Notes under the pieces: model-generated
What the model was told of the DNA's origin: nothing
The model's database searches: none
The model's input: only the letters and a program-made list of their open reading frames with translations
Program-made: the position numbers and the translations under genes
Shown: positions 16,872 through 25,124 of the stretch, in pieces
Numbering within the stretch: position 1 is the first letter of the stretch
Layout of the letters: the number at the start of each line of letters is the position of its first letter
Assembly: GCF_029623395.1 (NCBI RefSeq)
Contig: NZ_JAPYKK010000024.1
Span: 1 to 63,409 of the forward strand
Source: Sphingomonas echinoides
GTDB lineage: Bacteria > Pseudomonadota > Alphaproteobacteria > Sphingomonadales > Sphingomonadaceae
Direction of reading: 5' to 3'
DNA: 63,409 nucleotides

Positions 16872-17507
16872 TCAGCTGATCGCTTCGATCACCGCCGCGC
16901 GCAGTTCGGGGATGCCCATGCCGGTGTCGCTCGACGTCACCAGAATGTCCGGATGCGCCGCCGGCCGCTTGCGCGCCTCGACCGCGGTCGCCTCGGTCAC
17001 TTCGGCGAGGTCGCTTGCCTTGATCTTGTCCGCTTTGGTCAGCACCATGCGGTAGCTGACCGCCGCCTTGTCGAGCATCTCGAGGATCTCGCGGTCGACG
17101 TCCTTGATGCCGTGGCGCGAATCGATCAGCACCAGCGCGCGCTTCAACACGTCGCGCCCGCGCAGGAAGTCGTTCACCAGGAAGCGCCACTTGCGGACCA
17201 TGTCCTTGGGCGCCTTGGCGAAGCCGTAGCCGGGCATGTCGACCAGCCGGAACGTCAGCGGGGTGCCGACGTCGAAGAAGTTGAGCTCCTGCGTCCGCCC
17301 CGGCGTGTTCGAGGTACGCGCCAGCGAGTTGCGGTTGGTCAGCGCGTTGAGCAGCGAGGACTTGCCGACGTTCGACCGGCCCGCGAACGCCACTTCAGGG
17401 ACATCCGCATTGGGCAGGAATTCGAGCGCGGGCGCGGACTTCAGGAATGCCACCGGCCCCGAGAAAATCTTGCGCGCCGCCTCGATCGCTTCGGGTTCGA
17501 AACTCAT
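16872..17507 (-). CDS. engB: Ribosome biogenesis GTP-binding protein EngB/YsxC/YihA
   Basis: 211 residues. G1 loop G-R-S-N-V-G-K-S-S at 43-51, T-P-G-R-T-Q (G2 region), D-M-P-G-Y-G (G3) and T-K-A-D (G4). EngB GTPases act in 50S subunit assembly. The start overlaps the yidC stop by four bases (ATGA), so its translation is coupled to yidC. It ends the rpmH-rnpA-yidD-yidC-engB cluster. Confidence 0.97.
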   Translation of the reverse strand: MSFEPEAIEAARKIFSGPVAFLKSAPALEFLPNADVPEVAFAGRSNVGKSSLLNALTNRNSLARTSNTPGRTQELNFFDVGTPLTFRLVDMPGYGFAKAPKDMVRKWRFLVNDFLRGRDVLKRALVLIDSRHGIKDVDREILEMLDKAAVSYRMVLTKADKIKASDLAEVTEATAVEARKRPAAHPDILVTSSDTGMGIPELRAAVIEAIS

Positions 17508-19273
17508 GTCTTGGCAACCTTGGTGGGAGCGGGCTCGCGCATGCCGGGATGGCGCGCGTACAGCATCCGCTGCTGCGCGACGGTCCACAGGTTCGACGTG
17601 ATCCAGTAGACCTGCAGGCCGACTGCGAACGGCGCCATCACGAACATCAGCACCCACGGCATCAGCGCGAACACCTGCTTCTGGGCATCGTCCATCGGCG
17701 CGGGGTTGAGCTTGAACTGGAAGTACATCGACACGCCGAGCAACACTGGCACGATGCCGATCGCGAGGAACGGCGGCAGATGGTACGGCAGGTACCCGAA
17801 CAGGTTGAGGATCGTCGCAGGGTCGGGCGCGGACAGATCGCGGATCCACCCGACGAACGGCTGGTGCCGCATTTCGATCGTCAGCAGCAGCACCTTGTAC
17901 AGCGAGTACATGATCGGGATCTGGATCAGCGTGGGGACGCAGCCCGCGAGCGGGTTGACCTTCTCGGTCTTGTACAGCGCCATCATCTCCTGCTGCTGGC
18001 GCGGCTTGTCGTCCTTATACTTTTCCTGGAGCAACTTCACCTTCGGCTGGATCGCCTTCATCGCCGCCATCGACGCGAACTGGCGCTGCGCGATCGGGAA
18101 GATCAGCGTGCGGATCGTGACGGTGAGCAGGATGATCGCGACGCCGAAGTTGCCGATCATGCGGAACAACCAGTCGAGATATTTGAAGATCGGCTTCTCG
18201 ACGACCTCGAACCAGCCCCAGTCGATCGCCTTGCCGAAATGGCGGACGCCGAGGCGATCCTCATAGCGATCGAGCGTGTTGGTTTCCTTGGCACCGGCGA
18301 ACAGCTTGGCGGTGGTGACCAGCGCCTTGCCCGGCGCGACGACGCGCGGGGCGAGCGTGAAGCCACCCTGGAACGTGTCGCCCTTGGCGGCGGTGAAGCC
18401 GGCGTGGACCGGGCTATTCGCATCCGGGATGACTGCGGCGAGCCAGTATTTGTCGCCGAAGCCGACCCAGCCGCCATTGCCGTCGAACATGTTCGCGCCG
18501 GGCTTGGCGCCGCTGCCCCAGATCTTGCCGAAGAACGAGGCGTCCTTGCCCTTCAGATTGTCATAGGTGATGTCGTAGGTCGCGCCCTTGTCGAACACGC
18601 CGATCGGGCCGACGTGGTTGGTCCAGGTATCAGCCTCGGTGCCGACGCCGGTGCGCGAGACGAGCGAGAAGGCCCGCAAGGCGACGGGGGCGGCGCCGCC
18701 GTTGGCGGCAACCTGGCGGACGGTGAACATGTAGCGATCGTCGATCGCGATCGTCAGCGCGAAGCGCTGGCCCTGCGCGTTGGCCCAGCGCAGCGTCACC
18801 GGCTGGCCGGGGCGCAGCACGTTGGACGAGCTGGTGTACATAGTCTCGCCGTTGGGGACGGTGACGCCGTCGCCCGACCAACCGAACCCGGCGTAATAGG
18901 CATCCTTGGTCCCGCGCGGCGAGAACAGGCGGATCGGCGGCGAGTTCTTCGCGACCGTTTCCTTGTACTGCGACAGCGTCAGGTCATCGATGTACGCGCC
19001 CTTGAGGTTGATCGACCCGTTGAGCTTGGGGGTCTCGATCCGGATTCGCTGCCCGGCCGTCTCGCGCAGGACCGCATTGCGGTCGCGCACGGCGAGCGGG
19101 CCGTCGGCGACCGGATCGACCGAGGTCGGCAACGCCTTTGACTGCCCCTTGACGATCTTGGTCGCAGGCGGGTTCGCCGCCGGGAAGAACTTCTGGGTGA
19201 TGAAGTTGCTGCCGAGCAGGATGATCGCGGCAAAAAGCGCGAAGAGGATGAAATTCTTGCTGTCGTGCTTCAC
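17504..19273 (-). CDS. yidC: Membrane protein insertase YidC
   Basis: 589 residues, the Gram-negative long form: N-terminal membrane anchor ([13 protein letters not shown]), a large periplasmic beta domain (about 60-350), then five C-terminal transmembrane segments with the hydrophilic-groove arginine region and the Q-Q-Q-E-M-M-A-L-Y loop. It inserts inner-membrane proteins alone or with SecYEG. The first codon is GTG with a weak ribosome site. Preceded by yidD (37-base gap) and coupled to engB by a 4-base overlap. Confidence 0.98.
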   Translation of the reverse strand: MKHDSKNFILFALFAAIILLGSNFITQKFFPAANPPATKIVKGQSKALPTSVDPVADGPLAVRDRNAVLRETAGQRIRIETPKLNGSINLKGAYIDDLTLSQYKETVAKNSPPIRLFSPRGTKDAYYAGFGWSGDGVTVPNGETMYTSSSNVLRPGQPVTLRWANAQGQRFALTIAIDDRYMFTVRQVAANGGAAPVALRAFSLVSRTGVGTEADTWTNHVGPIGVFDKGATYDITYDNLKGKDASFFGKIWGSGAKPGANMFDGNGGWVGFGDKYWLAAVIPDANSPVHAGFTAAKGDTFQGGFTLAPRVVAPGKALVTTAKLFAGAKETNTLDRYEDRLGVRHFGKAIDWGWFEVVEKPIFKYLDWLFRMIGNFGVAIILLTVTIRTLIFPIAQRQFASMAAMKAIQPKVKLLQEKYKDDKPRQQQEMMALYKTEKVNPLAGCVPTLIQIPIMYSLYKVLLLTIEMRHQPFVGWIRDLSAPDPATILNLFGYLPYHLPPFLAIGIVPVLLGVSMYFQFKLNPAPMDDAQKQVFALMPWVLMFVMAPFAVGLQVYWITSNLWTVAQQRMLYARHPGMREPAPTKVAKT

Positions 19274-19310
19274 GCGAGTCGTATCCGTTCGTCGATCAGG
19301 GTTTCGGCGA

Positions 19311-19544
19311 TCATGGGACCGGGTCGGGTCCGTACCCGCCCCAGGGATGACACCGCGCGATTCGTTTCACGGCCAGCCATCCGCCCTTCAGAGCGCCATA
19401 GCGGCGAAGCGCGGTAATTGCATAGCTGGAACAGCTTGGCTGATAGCGGCAGCTGGGTGGAAGCACCACCGACGGGCCAACCTGCCAGCCGCGCGCGACC
19501 AGGATCAGCGCGCGGGCCATGAGGGTGGGGCGCGGCGCGCACAT
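19311..19544 (-). CDS. yidD: Membrane protein insertion efficiency factor YidD
   Basis: 77 residues. An amphipathic N-terminal helix ([11 protein letters not shown]) leads to the conserved block [14 protein letters not shown], then the late cysteine in [10 protein letters not shown]. The ATG at 19544 is chosen; a second ATG eight codons later (19520) is possible, and a TTG two codons upstream is unlikely. Placed between rnpA and yidC, its standard location. Confidence 0.93.
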   Translation of the reverse strand: MCAPRPTLMARALILVARGWQVGPSVVLPPSCRYQPSCSSYAITALRRYGALKGGWLAVKRIARCHPWGGYGPDPVP

Positions 19545-19572
19545 CAGCAAACGCCGTCGGGAAGGGAAGCCC

Positions 19573-19890
19573 TCACCGCACCACCTTCGCCAGCGCTTTG
19601 GTGAGTTCGCTGCGCATCGCCGCGTAATCGCGTTCGATTCCGCCGCTGCGACCGATCAGCACATGGTCCGCGCCCGCGACACCAGAGACAGGCAACAGCT
19701 CACGCGCAAGCGCACGCAGCCGACGCTTGAGCCGGTTGCGGATGACGGAATTGCCGACTTTCTTGGTGACGGTAAACCCCATGCGCATCGCCGGGGAGCC
19801 ATCGTCGCGCCGTCGCATCAACAGGACGAATCCCGGCATCGGCGCGCGTTTCCCCGCATTGGCGGCGAGGAAATCGGCGCGGCGCGCCAT
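19573..19890 (-). CDS. rnpA: Ribonuclease P protein component
   Basis: 105 residues. R-R-A-D-F-L-A at the N-terminus and the RNA-binding R-N-R-L-K-R-R-L-R segment are diagnostic; [12 protein letters not shown] precedes it. The protein assists the RNase P RNA in maturing tRNA 5' ends. The ATG at 19890 fits the family length; upstream codons in frame do not resemble RnpA. It starts 33 bases after rpmH ends. Confidence 0.95.
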   Translation of the reverse strand: MARRADFLAANAGKRAPMPGFVLLMRRRDDGSPAMRMGFTVTKKVGNSVIRNRLKRRLRALARELLPVSGVAGADHVLIGRSGGIERDYAAMRSELTKALAKVVR

Positions 19891-19922
19891 CGTCTGGATG
19901 GTCGCGCCGCGTGTATCCCGGT

Positions 19923-20057
19923 TTACGCCGACAGCTTCTTGCGGCCGCGGTTGCGGCGAGCGCGAATCACGTTGCGGCCACCCGGGGTCGCCATGCGCGA
20001 GCGGAACCCGTGGCGACGTGCACGCACCAGATTGCTCGGCTGAAAGGTCCGCTTCAT
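19923..20057 (-). CDS. rpmH: 50S ribosomal protein L34
   Basis: 44 residues, the standard L34 length: [21 protein letters not shown], and [10 protein letters not shown] at the end. Very basic, as expected. It is the first gene of the rpmH-rnpA-yidD-yidC-engB cluster and lies just downstream of a minus-strand terminator, so its promoter must fall in about 20058-20085. Confidence 0.98.
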   Translation of the reverse strand: MKRTFQPSNLVRARRHGFRSRMATPGGRNVIRARRNRGRKKLSA

Positions 20058-20084
20058 CGTTCATTCCCTAGGACTGCAAACAGA

Positions 20085-20107
20085 AAAGGGCCGCCACGCG
20101 GACGGCC
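20085..20107 (-). terminator. Terminator between the PGPGW gene and rpmH
   Basis: On the minus strand, a 7-bp stem (one G-T pair) with a 5-base loop, followed by CTTTTCTGTTT. It ends transcription from the 20141-20416 gene before rpmH. Confidence 0.7.
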
Positions 20108-20140
20108 TCGTAAGCGGTCCCCCTAGGCAAAAAGGGCGGC

Positions 20141-20416
20141 CTAGTCAATTGCGCGATCACGCGCACGGCGACGCGCCGCACTGCGACGGCGGAGACCCAT
20201 GTCGGCATAATGCCCGACCCTCGGCCAGCGCCGTTTCACGTGGACGAAGCGCTTCTTCGCCCACAGCGAATTCTGCAGCACCAGCGCAAGCCCTGCCGCG
20301 AACACGAAGATCCCGCCCGGTCCGGGGATCGCACCGACGACCGGCGACGCGATGACGAGCACGACTCCGGTCGAGAAGAAGGTCAGCCGAAGCATCGGGT
20401 GGCGGGTGGAGCGCAT
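20141..20416 (-). CDS. Small membrane protein with PGPGW-type motif
   Basis: 91 residues. Two hydrophobic segments enclose G-A-I-P-G-P-G-G-I-F, the mark of the putative transmembrane PGPGW family; a basic tail rich in Arg follows (K-R-R-W-P-R, R-R-R-S-A-A-R-R-R). ATG at 20416 or seven codons later at 20395. Function unknown. It diverges from comM and is separated from rpmH by a terminator. Confidence 0.72.
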   Translation of the reverse strand: MRSTRHPMLRLTFFSTGVVLVIASPVVGAIPGPGGIFVFAAGLALVLQNSLWAKKRFVHVKRRWPRVGHYADMGLRRRSAARRRARDRAID

Positions 20417-20510
20417 CAGCGTAGCATGTGGGAAGCCGGGCGGGCTTGGCAAGACGGTGGACATCATCGTGCGGACCGTTAAGCCGCTGGCAGGCCCGGG
20501 GGGGAACGAA

Positions 20511-22016
20511 ATGGTCGCGAGCGTGTCGACGGTGGCATATCTGGGGCTGGAGGCGCGCGCGGTCGAGGTGCAGGTGCAGCTCATTCCCGGGCTGCCCGCG
20601 TTCAACTTGGTCGGCCTCGGCGACAAGGCGGTCGGCGAAAGCCGCGAGCGCGTGCGCGGCGCAATCGCCTCGATGGGGTTGGCGCTGCCGCCGAAGCGGA
20701 TCGTGGTCAACCTTTCGCCCGCGGATCTTCCCAAGGAAGGGTCGCATTTCGATCTGCCGATCGCTCTGGCGCTGCTTGCGGCGATGGGGATCGTCGATGC
20801 GGAAGATCTGGCCGACTATGTCGTGGTCGGCGAACTCGGGCTTGACGCGCGGATCGCGCCGTCGCCGGGGGTGCTGCTCGCGGCGCTCCATGCCTCCGAA
20901 CTGGGCAAGGGGCTGATCTGCCCGGTCGCGCAGGGGGCGGAAGCGGCCTGGGCGGGGCAGGGCGTGCTCGCCGCACCGGATATTCTGTCGCTGATCAATC
21001 ACTTCAAGGGGCATGGGCTGCTCGCGGCGCCCGCGGCGGGGGAAGCCGAGCCGATCGTCCACGGCGCGGATCTGGCGCAGGTGAAGGGGCAGGAAACCGC
21101 CAAGCGCGCGCTCGAGATCGCGGCGGCAGGGGGGCATAATCTGCTGATGGTCGGGCCGCCGGGGTCGGGAAAGTCGCTGATGGCGTCCTGCCTGCCGGGC
21201 ATTCTTCCCCCGCTCGATGCGGCAGAGGCGCTGGAGGTGTCGATGGTCGCGAGCGTGGCAGGGACGCTTGCGGGCGGTCGATTGACCCGGACGCGACCGT
21301 TCCGCACGCCGCATCACTCCGCCTCGATGGCGGCGCTCGTCGGTGGCGGGTTGAAGGTCAAGCCGGGGGAGGTGAGCCTCGCGCATCTCGGCGTGCTGTT
21401 TCTCGACGAATTGCCCGAGTTCCAGCGGGCGGTGCTCGACTCGCTGCGGCAACCGCTCGAGACCGGGGTGGTCAGCGTCGCGCGGGCGAATGCGCATGTC
21501 ACTTTTCCGGCGCGCGTCCAGCTGATCGCCGCGATGAACCCGTGCCGGTGCGGGCATCTGGGCGACGCCGCGCGCGCCTGTTCGCGCGCGCCGCGCTGTG
21601 CGGTGGATTATCAGGCGAAGGTGTCAGGCCCTTTGCTCGACCGGATCGATCTGCACGTCGAAGTACAGGCGGTGAGCGCCGCCGATCTGGTATTGCCGCC
21701 GCCCGCCGAAGGGTCCGCGCAGGTCGCTGCACGCGTGGCGGCGGCGCGAATGCTCCAGCGCGAGCGCTATGCCGGGGAAGGCGTGCGGACCAACGCCGAG
21801 GCGGACGGCGCGCTGCTCGACCGCGTGGCGACGCCGGATGCGGCCGGGCGCGCGTTGCTGGCGCAGGCGTCGGAGGCAATGCGGCTGTCCGCGCGGGGCT
21901 ATACGCGCGTGCTGCGGACCGCGCGGACGATCGCGGACCTGGCGGGGGCGGACGGGGTCGCGCGGCTGCACATTGCCGAGGCGCTGAGCTATCGGCGGCG
22001 CGAGCCGGTGAATTGA
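20511..22016 (+). CDS. comM: YifB/ComM family Mg-chelatase-like AAA+ ATPase
   Basis: 501 residues. N-terminal Lon-like/ChlI-fold domain beginning M-V-A-S-V-S-T-V-A-Y-L-G-L-E-A, Walker A G-P-P-G-S-G-K-S near residue 222, Walker B L-F-L-D-E-L, and a zinc-ribbon-like cysteine cluster N-P-C-R-C-G-H with two later Cys. ComM homologues are hexameric helicases that extend strand exchange during natural transformation. GGGGAA lies just before the ATG. It diverges from the PGPGW gene and is followed by a tRNA. Confidence 0.93.
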   Translation: MVASVSTVAYLGLEARAVEVQVQLIPGLPAFNLVGLGDKAVGESRERVRGAIASMGLALPPKRIVVNLSPADLPKEGSHFDLPIALALLAAMGIVDAEDLADYVVVGELGLDARIAPSPGVLLAALHASELGKGLICPVAQGAEAAWAGQGVLAAPDILSLINHFKGHGLLAAPAAGEAEPIVHGADLAQVKGQETAKRALEIAAAGGHNLLMVGPPGSGKSLMASCLPGILPPLDAAEALEVSMVASVAGTLAGGRLTRTRPFRTPHHSASMAALVGGGLKVKPGEVSLAHLGVLFLDELPEFQRAVLDSLRQPLETGVVSVARANAHVTFPARVQLIAAMNPCRCGHLGDAARACSRAPRCAVDYQAKVSGPLLDRIDLHVEVQAVSAADLVLPPPAEGSAQVAARVAAARMLQRERYAGEGVRTNAEADGALLDRVATPDAAGRALLAQASEAMRLSARGYTRVLRTARTIADLAGADGVARLHIAEALSYRRREPVN

Positions 22017-22046
22017 ACGAAGCTGTCATCCTGTTGCAACAGGGTG

Positions 22047-22075
22047 TTGCAGCGCCGCCAAGCTTGCGCTAGCGG
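22047..22075 (+). promoter_or_regulatory. Candidate promoter of tRNA-Leu
   Basis: TTGCAG (22047-22052), 17 bases, TAGCGG (22070-22075). Start would fall about 3 bases before the tRNA. The -10 match is weak, so this is a guess from position. Confidence 0.35.
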
Positions 22076-22084
22076 GACTTGCGT

Positions 22085-22169
22085 GCGGGCGTGGTGGAAC
22101 TGGTAGACGCGCCGGACTCAAAATCCGGTTCCGCAAGGAGTGTCGGTTCGATTCCGACCGCCCGCACCA
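22085..22169 (+). tRNA. tRNA-Leu (anticodon CAA)
   Basis: A complete 85-base class II tRNA with CCA encoded. The 7-bp acceptor pairs 22085-22091 with 22159-22165; the anticodon loop is CT-CAA-AA; a long variable arm follows the anticodon stem; the T arm is GTCGG-TTCGATT-CCGAC. Reads UUG codons. It stands alone between comM and the 22247 gene. Confidence 0.97.
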
Positions 22170-22246
22170 CCTTTTCGGTCGAGTACCCGGCCGAGCGCCC
22201 CGCTGAGCGCATTGTCGCTCGCGGCCGAGGGCGCTAGCCTCCCGAT

Positions 22247-22861
22247 ATGCCCCGTGCGCTGAAAGTCTTTCGCACCCCGATCGGGTTCCACGACGCCTAT
22301 GTCGCGGCGCCGACCAAGAAGGCCGCGCTGGAGGCATGGGGCAGCACGCACGACCTGTTCGCGCGCGGGATCGCGGAGATCGTCACCGATCCAGCGTTGA
22401 CCGAGGAACCGCTGGCGTCGCCGGGGAAGGTCATCAAGCGCTCGCGCGGGACGACGGCGGAGCAGATCGCGGCGCTGCCCGCGGTGGAACGGCCCGATCG
22501 CGCGGCGAACGCCGACGAGGAGGAACCGGAGCGTTCCGTGCCTACAAAGGGCAAGCCGAAGTCCAGCAAGGGCAAAACCCCGCCCAAACCGAAAGCCAAA
22601 CCGAAGCCGCCACCCCCGCGTCCCTCGCCCGATGCGCTGGAAGCTGCCGAGGCGGAACTCGAGACGGCGAAGCGTCGGCATGAGGAGGACGATCGTGCGC
22701 TTGCCCGTGAACAGGCCGCGCTCGATCGCCGGCGCCGTGACCTGGAGCGGACGCAGGCGGCGGAGCGCGCGAAACTGCAAGCGGCGCTCGATCGCGCAGA
22801 TACCGCCTATGCCGCGGCGTTGAAGCGCTGGCGCGCGGCGCGAAGCGGGGATGAGGACTGA
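22247..22861 (+). CDS. Lys/Pro-rich coiled-coil protein of unknown function
   Basis: 204 residues. A folded N-terminal part (V-F-R-T-P-I-G-F-H-D-A-Y-V-A-A, residues 7-21), a Lys/Pro-rich linker around 95-125, and a charged helix from about 128 to 195 (E-A-A-E-A-E-L-E-T-A-K-R-R-H, R-R-R-R-D-L-E-R-T-Q) that should form a coiled coil. No signal peptide. Proteins of this make-up are sometimes named TolA-like only because of composition; I would not assign a function. It starts 78 bases after the tRNA. Confidence 0.7.
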   Translation: MPRALKVFRTPIGFHDAYVAAPTKKAALEAWGSTHDLFARGIAEIVTDPALTEEPLASPGKVIKRSRGTTAEQIAALPAVERPDRAANADEEEPERSVPTKGKPKSSKGKTPPKPKAKPKPPPPRPSPDALEAAEAELETAKRRHEEDDRALAREQAALDRRRRDLERTQAAERAKLQAALDRADTAYAAALKRWRAARSGDED

Positions 22862-22910
22862 CGAACCCTTCGCCCTGTCGTCGCGTTGATCGGGGAAGGA
22901 CGAGGATGCG

Positions 22911-23336
22911 ATGATGACGGGATACGATCTGGAGCGATTCATCACGGCGCAAACGGGGGTGATCGACTCCGCGCTTGCCGAAATCCGGGCAGGCGAAAAA
23001 CGCAGCCACTGGATGTGGTTCGTCTTCCCGCAGATCGCCGGGCTTGGCAGCAGCCCAACCGCGCGACATTTCGCGCTTGCGTCGCTGGACGAGGCGCGGG
23101 CGTATGTGGCCGATCCGGTGCTCGGCCCGCGCTATTTGGCCGGGGTCGATGCGCTTCAAGGGTTGTCGAGCGGAACCGCGGAGGAGGTGTTCGGCGGGAT
23201 TGATGCGATCAAGTTGCGCTCGTCGCTGACGCTGTTCGAGGTCGCGGGAGCGCCTGCGGTGGTGGGGGCTGCGCTGGACCGCTGGTTTGGCGGGGCGCGC
23301 GATGCTCGGACCTTGGAGATTGTCGGCCGGCGGTAG
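22911..23336 (+). CDS. DUF1810 family protein
   Basis: 141 residues, normal for DUF1810: Y-D-L-E-R-F, A-E-I-R-A-G-E-K-R-S-H-W-M-W-F-V-F-P-Q and the final S-L-T-L-F-E-V half. No membrane segment, so probably cytosolic. Biochemical role is not established to my knowledge. GAGG lies 5 bases before the double ATG. Convergent with the Psp operon across a stem-loop. Confidence 0.88.
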   Translation: MMTGYDLERFITAQTGVIDSALAEIRAGEKRSHWMWFVFPQIAGLGSSPTARHFALASLDEARAYVADPVLGPRYLAGVDALQGLSSGTAEEVFGGIDAIKLRSSLTLFEVAGAPAVVGAALDRWFGGARDARTLEIVGRR

Positions 23337-23363
23337 GGGATCCGCTCCCGAGTGAAGCGCCAG

Positions 23364-23397
23364 GCTACCCCGTCACGCGTGGGCGTAACGGGGTAGC
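23364..23397. terminator. Bidirectional stem-loop between DUF1810 gene and Psp operon
   Basis: A perfect 10-bp outer stem (23364-23373 with 23388-23397) holding a small inner stem (ACGC/GCGT). It lies between two converging stops, so it can end both transcripts. Confidence 0.6.
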
Positions 23398-23413
23398 GCA
23401 ACGTTCTGCGCGC

Positions 23414-23656
23414 TTACAGATCCACCCCGGCGGCGATTGCTTCCAGCTTGCGGATGCGTTCCTTGAGGTCCGCAATCTCGATCCGGGCGCTGGCGTTGGG
23501 AAGCGCCGGGCCGGCGTTGGCGTTTCCGCCGGCGTGAAGCTGTTCCAGCTTGTACGACAGCCAGCCGCGCCAGCCGGTCAGCGTTGCGAAGGTCAGCATC
23601 GCCAGACCGGCGAGCGCGGCCAATGCGAGCGTCATGGTGACAATCGGGTCGTTCAT
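23414..23656 (-). CDS. Small membrane protein with coiled-coil tail (Psp locus, last gene)
   Basis: 80 residues. One or two hydrophobic segments (M-T-L-A-L-A-A-L-A-G-L-A-M-L), a Trp/Arg interface (G-W-R-G-W-L-S-Y-K-L-E-Q), a Gly/Asn/Ala-rich linker and a C-terminal heptad helix I-A-D-L-K-E-R-I-R-K-L-E-A-I-A. The tail resembles those of the genes at 23692, 24125 and 24418. AGGAG precedes the ATG. It is the last gene of the presumed pspF-controlled operon. Not a named family; related to PspB in layout. Confidence 0.75.
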   Translation of the reverse strand: MNDPIVTMTLALAALAGLAMLTFATLTGWRGWLSYKLEQLHAGGNANAGPALPNASARIEIADLKERIRKLEAIAAGVDL

Positions 23657-23691
23657 GATCCCTGCTCCTGGGAAGATGGTCACGGGAATGG

Positions 23692-23946
23692 TCACGGGCG
23701 GTCGCGCAGTTTCTCGATCTCGCGATCGAGACGGGCGCCGCTGTCGTTGTTCTCGGTCGCGAGCCGTTCGAGCACCGCGATCCGCTCCTTGAGCGCGCGG
23801 ATTTCGTCGCGCTGCTGCCGCGCGTCCGCGCTGTCCTGCGGCATCTGTGGGTCGATCCGGTCGGCCGCCTTGTAGCGTGCCTTGATGATCCCGCCGACGA
23901 CCGCGACCAGCACGATCAGCACGACCATCATTTGTCCACCGTTCAT
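23692..23946 (-). CDS. Small membrane protein with coiled-coil tail (Psp locus)
   Basis: 84 residues. An N-terminal transmembrane helix (M-V-V-L-I-V-L-V-A-V-V-G-G-I-I), a basic anchor K-A-R-Y-K, a Gln/Asp/Ala-rich hinge, then A-L-K-E-R-I-A-V-L-E-R-L-A-T-E and the ending R-E-I-E-K-L-R. The same two motifs appear in the 24125 and 24418 proteins and, for the last motif, in PspC. GGGAGAA precedes the ATG. Function unknown; a PspB-like partner role is inferred. Confidence 0.78.
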   Translation of the reverse strand: MNGGQMMVVLIVLVAVVGGIIKARYKAADRIDPQMPQDSADARQQRDEIRALKERIAVLERLATENNDSGARLDREIEKLRDRP

Positions 23947-23975
23947 GACATTCTCCCTTTATGCGTTCGGGCTGG

Positions 23976-24095
23976 TCAGCCCTGGGTGGCCTGGCGTGCC
24001 GCGCGGGCGGCGCGGCGGCGGGGGCGGTCGATGCTTTCGGTCGCCCAGCAACATCCCGCCGTCACGACGGCGAGCACTCCAAAAAAGATGATCAT
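23976..24095 (-). CDS. 39-residue membrane peptide (Psp locus)
   Basis: A short gene with a GAGG site six bases before the ATG. It encodes one hydrophobic segment (M-I-I-F-F-G-V-L-A-V-V-T-A-G-C-C-W) and a strongly basic Arg/Ala tail, without the coiled-coil motif of its neighbours. It sits 29 bases after the previous gene and 29 bases before the next in a uniformly spaced operon, which argues that it is real. Conservation would need to be tested. Confidence 0.55.
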   Translation of the reverse strand: MIIFFGVLAVVTAGCCWATESIDRPRRRAARAARQATQG

Positions 24096-24124
24096 GATAT
24101 CCTCGGGGAAGAAAGGGTAGGGGG

Positions 24125-24397
24125 TCAGTTGAGCGGGGTGTCGCGCAGTCGATCGATCTCCAGCGAGAGATCCACGCCGCGGTCGGTAATGATGCGTTCC
24201 AGCACTCGGACGCGCTGTTCGAGCCGTTCGGTCTGGGCCGCATATTGGGCGGCCTTTTCGGCGACCATCGTGGCTTCGATCGCGAGCTTGCGCTCCTTGT
24301 AAGCGAGCCACGGGCGGACGATGACGCCTCCGGTCACCGCGATGATCCCAACGCTGATCCCCAGGATCGGGATGAGAAAAACGATATCGGGCGGCAT
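24125..24397 (-). CDS. Small membrane protein with coiled-coil tail (Psp locus)
   Basis: 90 residues. N-terminal transmembrane helix (I-V-F-L-I-P-I-L-G-I-S-V-G-I-I), then R-P-W-L-A-Y-K-E-R-K, an Ala-rich helix, and R-L-E-Q-R-V-R-V-L-E-R-I-I-T-D-R-G with the ending L-E-I-D-R-L-R. The start M-P-P-D-I is preferred because the preceding codons read into an unrelated frame and an AAAGGA site is present. Likely a PspB-like paralogue. Confidence 0.78.
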   Translation of the reverse strand: MPPDIVFLIPILGISVGIIAVTGGVIVRPWLAYKERKLAIEATMVAEKAAQYAAQTERLEQRVRVLERIITDRGVDLSLEIDRLRDTPLN

Positions 24398-24417
24398 GCT
24401 CGGGTCCTTTCCGGGGT

Positions 24418-24708
24418 TCAGCGCAGCGCGTCGATGTCGCGCGCGATGCGTTCGGCGGGGTCGGTCGCGATCCGTTCGAGGACTGCGATGCGCTCCTCGA
24501 GCCGGCTGACCTGGCCGTGGAGCTTGTCGTTTTCCGCGATCAGCAGCACCAGCTTGCGGTCTGCGTCGGGATCGGTGCGGCTGGCGGTGCCGCTCCACTC
24601 GTTCTCCAGCGGGTAGCCGTGCCGTGCGCGGATCCAGGTGGTGAACACCCATCCGAGGGTCGACATGGCAATGATGGCAATGACGAAGCCTGGTCCACCC
24701 CAAGACAT
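24418..24708 (-). CDS. Small membrane protein with coiled-coil tail (Psp locus)
   Basis: 96 residues. N-terminal transmembrane segment (F-V-I-A-I-I-A-M-S-T-L-G-W-V-F), a polar linker, then L-L-I-A-E-N-D-K-L-H-G-Q-V-S-R-L-E-E-R-I-A-V-L-E-R-I-A-T-D (split by heptads) and the ending A-R-D-I-D-A-L-R. The layout matches PspB (one helix, then coiled coil). GGGAGAA lies before the ATG. It follows pspC by 37 bases. Confidence 0.78.
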   Translation of the reverse strand: MSWGGPGFVIAIIAMSTLGWVFTTWIRARHGYPLENEWSGTASRTDPDADRKLVLLIAENDKLHGQVSRLEERIAVLERIATDPAERIARDIDALR

Positions 24709-24745
24709 CGGTATTCTCCCTTTTTTTTGGAAAACCCCGCCGTGT

Positions 24746-25123
24746 TCAGCGCAGGCTGTCGATCTCGTCCGCCAGGCGGCTGTTGCGGCTGGTGTACATC
24801 ACCTCGATGTCGGCGAGCCGACGGTCGATGTCGCGGAACTTGCTGCGGACTTCGGCGGTCGAGCGCGTCGGGTTGGAGCGGACGCCTTGCCAGAAGCGCG
24901 CATCATCGGCGCTGTCGTACAAACCGACGGGTTTCTTCTCGGCAACCCAGCCCATGATGACATAGGCGATCAACACCCACCCGCTGGTGGCGAGGGTCAG
25001 CAGTGCGACCCCGACCCGGACCAGGGTCACGTCGATGCCGGTATATTCGGCGATCCCCGAGCAGACGCCCATCCATTTGGCGTTCTGTTTGTCGAGGTAG
25101 AATTTGGTGCGGCTGGCGGACAT
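24746..25123 (-). CDS. pspC: Envelope stress response membrane protein PspC
   Basis: 125 residues. The PspC domain is clear in the first 70 residues: K-F-Y-L-D-K-Q-N-A-K-W-M-G-V-C-S-G-I-A-E-Y-T-G and a transmembrane helix ending in V-I-M-G-W-V-A. A cytoplasmic tail contains D-I-D-R-R-L-A-D-I-E and ends D-E-I-D-S-L-R, the same ending used by three downstream small proteins. In known systems PspB and PspC sense inner-membrane stress and recruit PspA away from PspF. One base separates it from pspB. Confidence 0.95.
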   Translation of the reverse strand: MSASRTKFYLDKQNAKWMGVCSGIAEYTGIDVTLVRVGVALLTLATSGWVLIAYVIMGWVAEKKPVGLYDSADDARFWQGVRSNPTRSTAEVRSKFRDIDRRLADIEVMYTSRNSRLADEIDSLR

Positions 25124-25124
25124 T

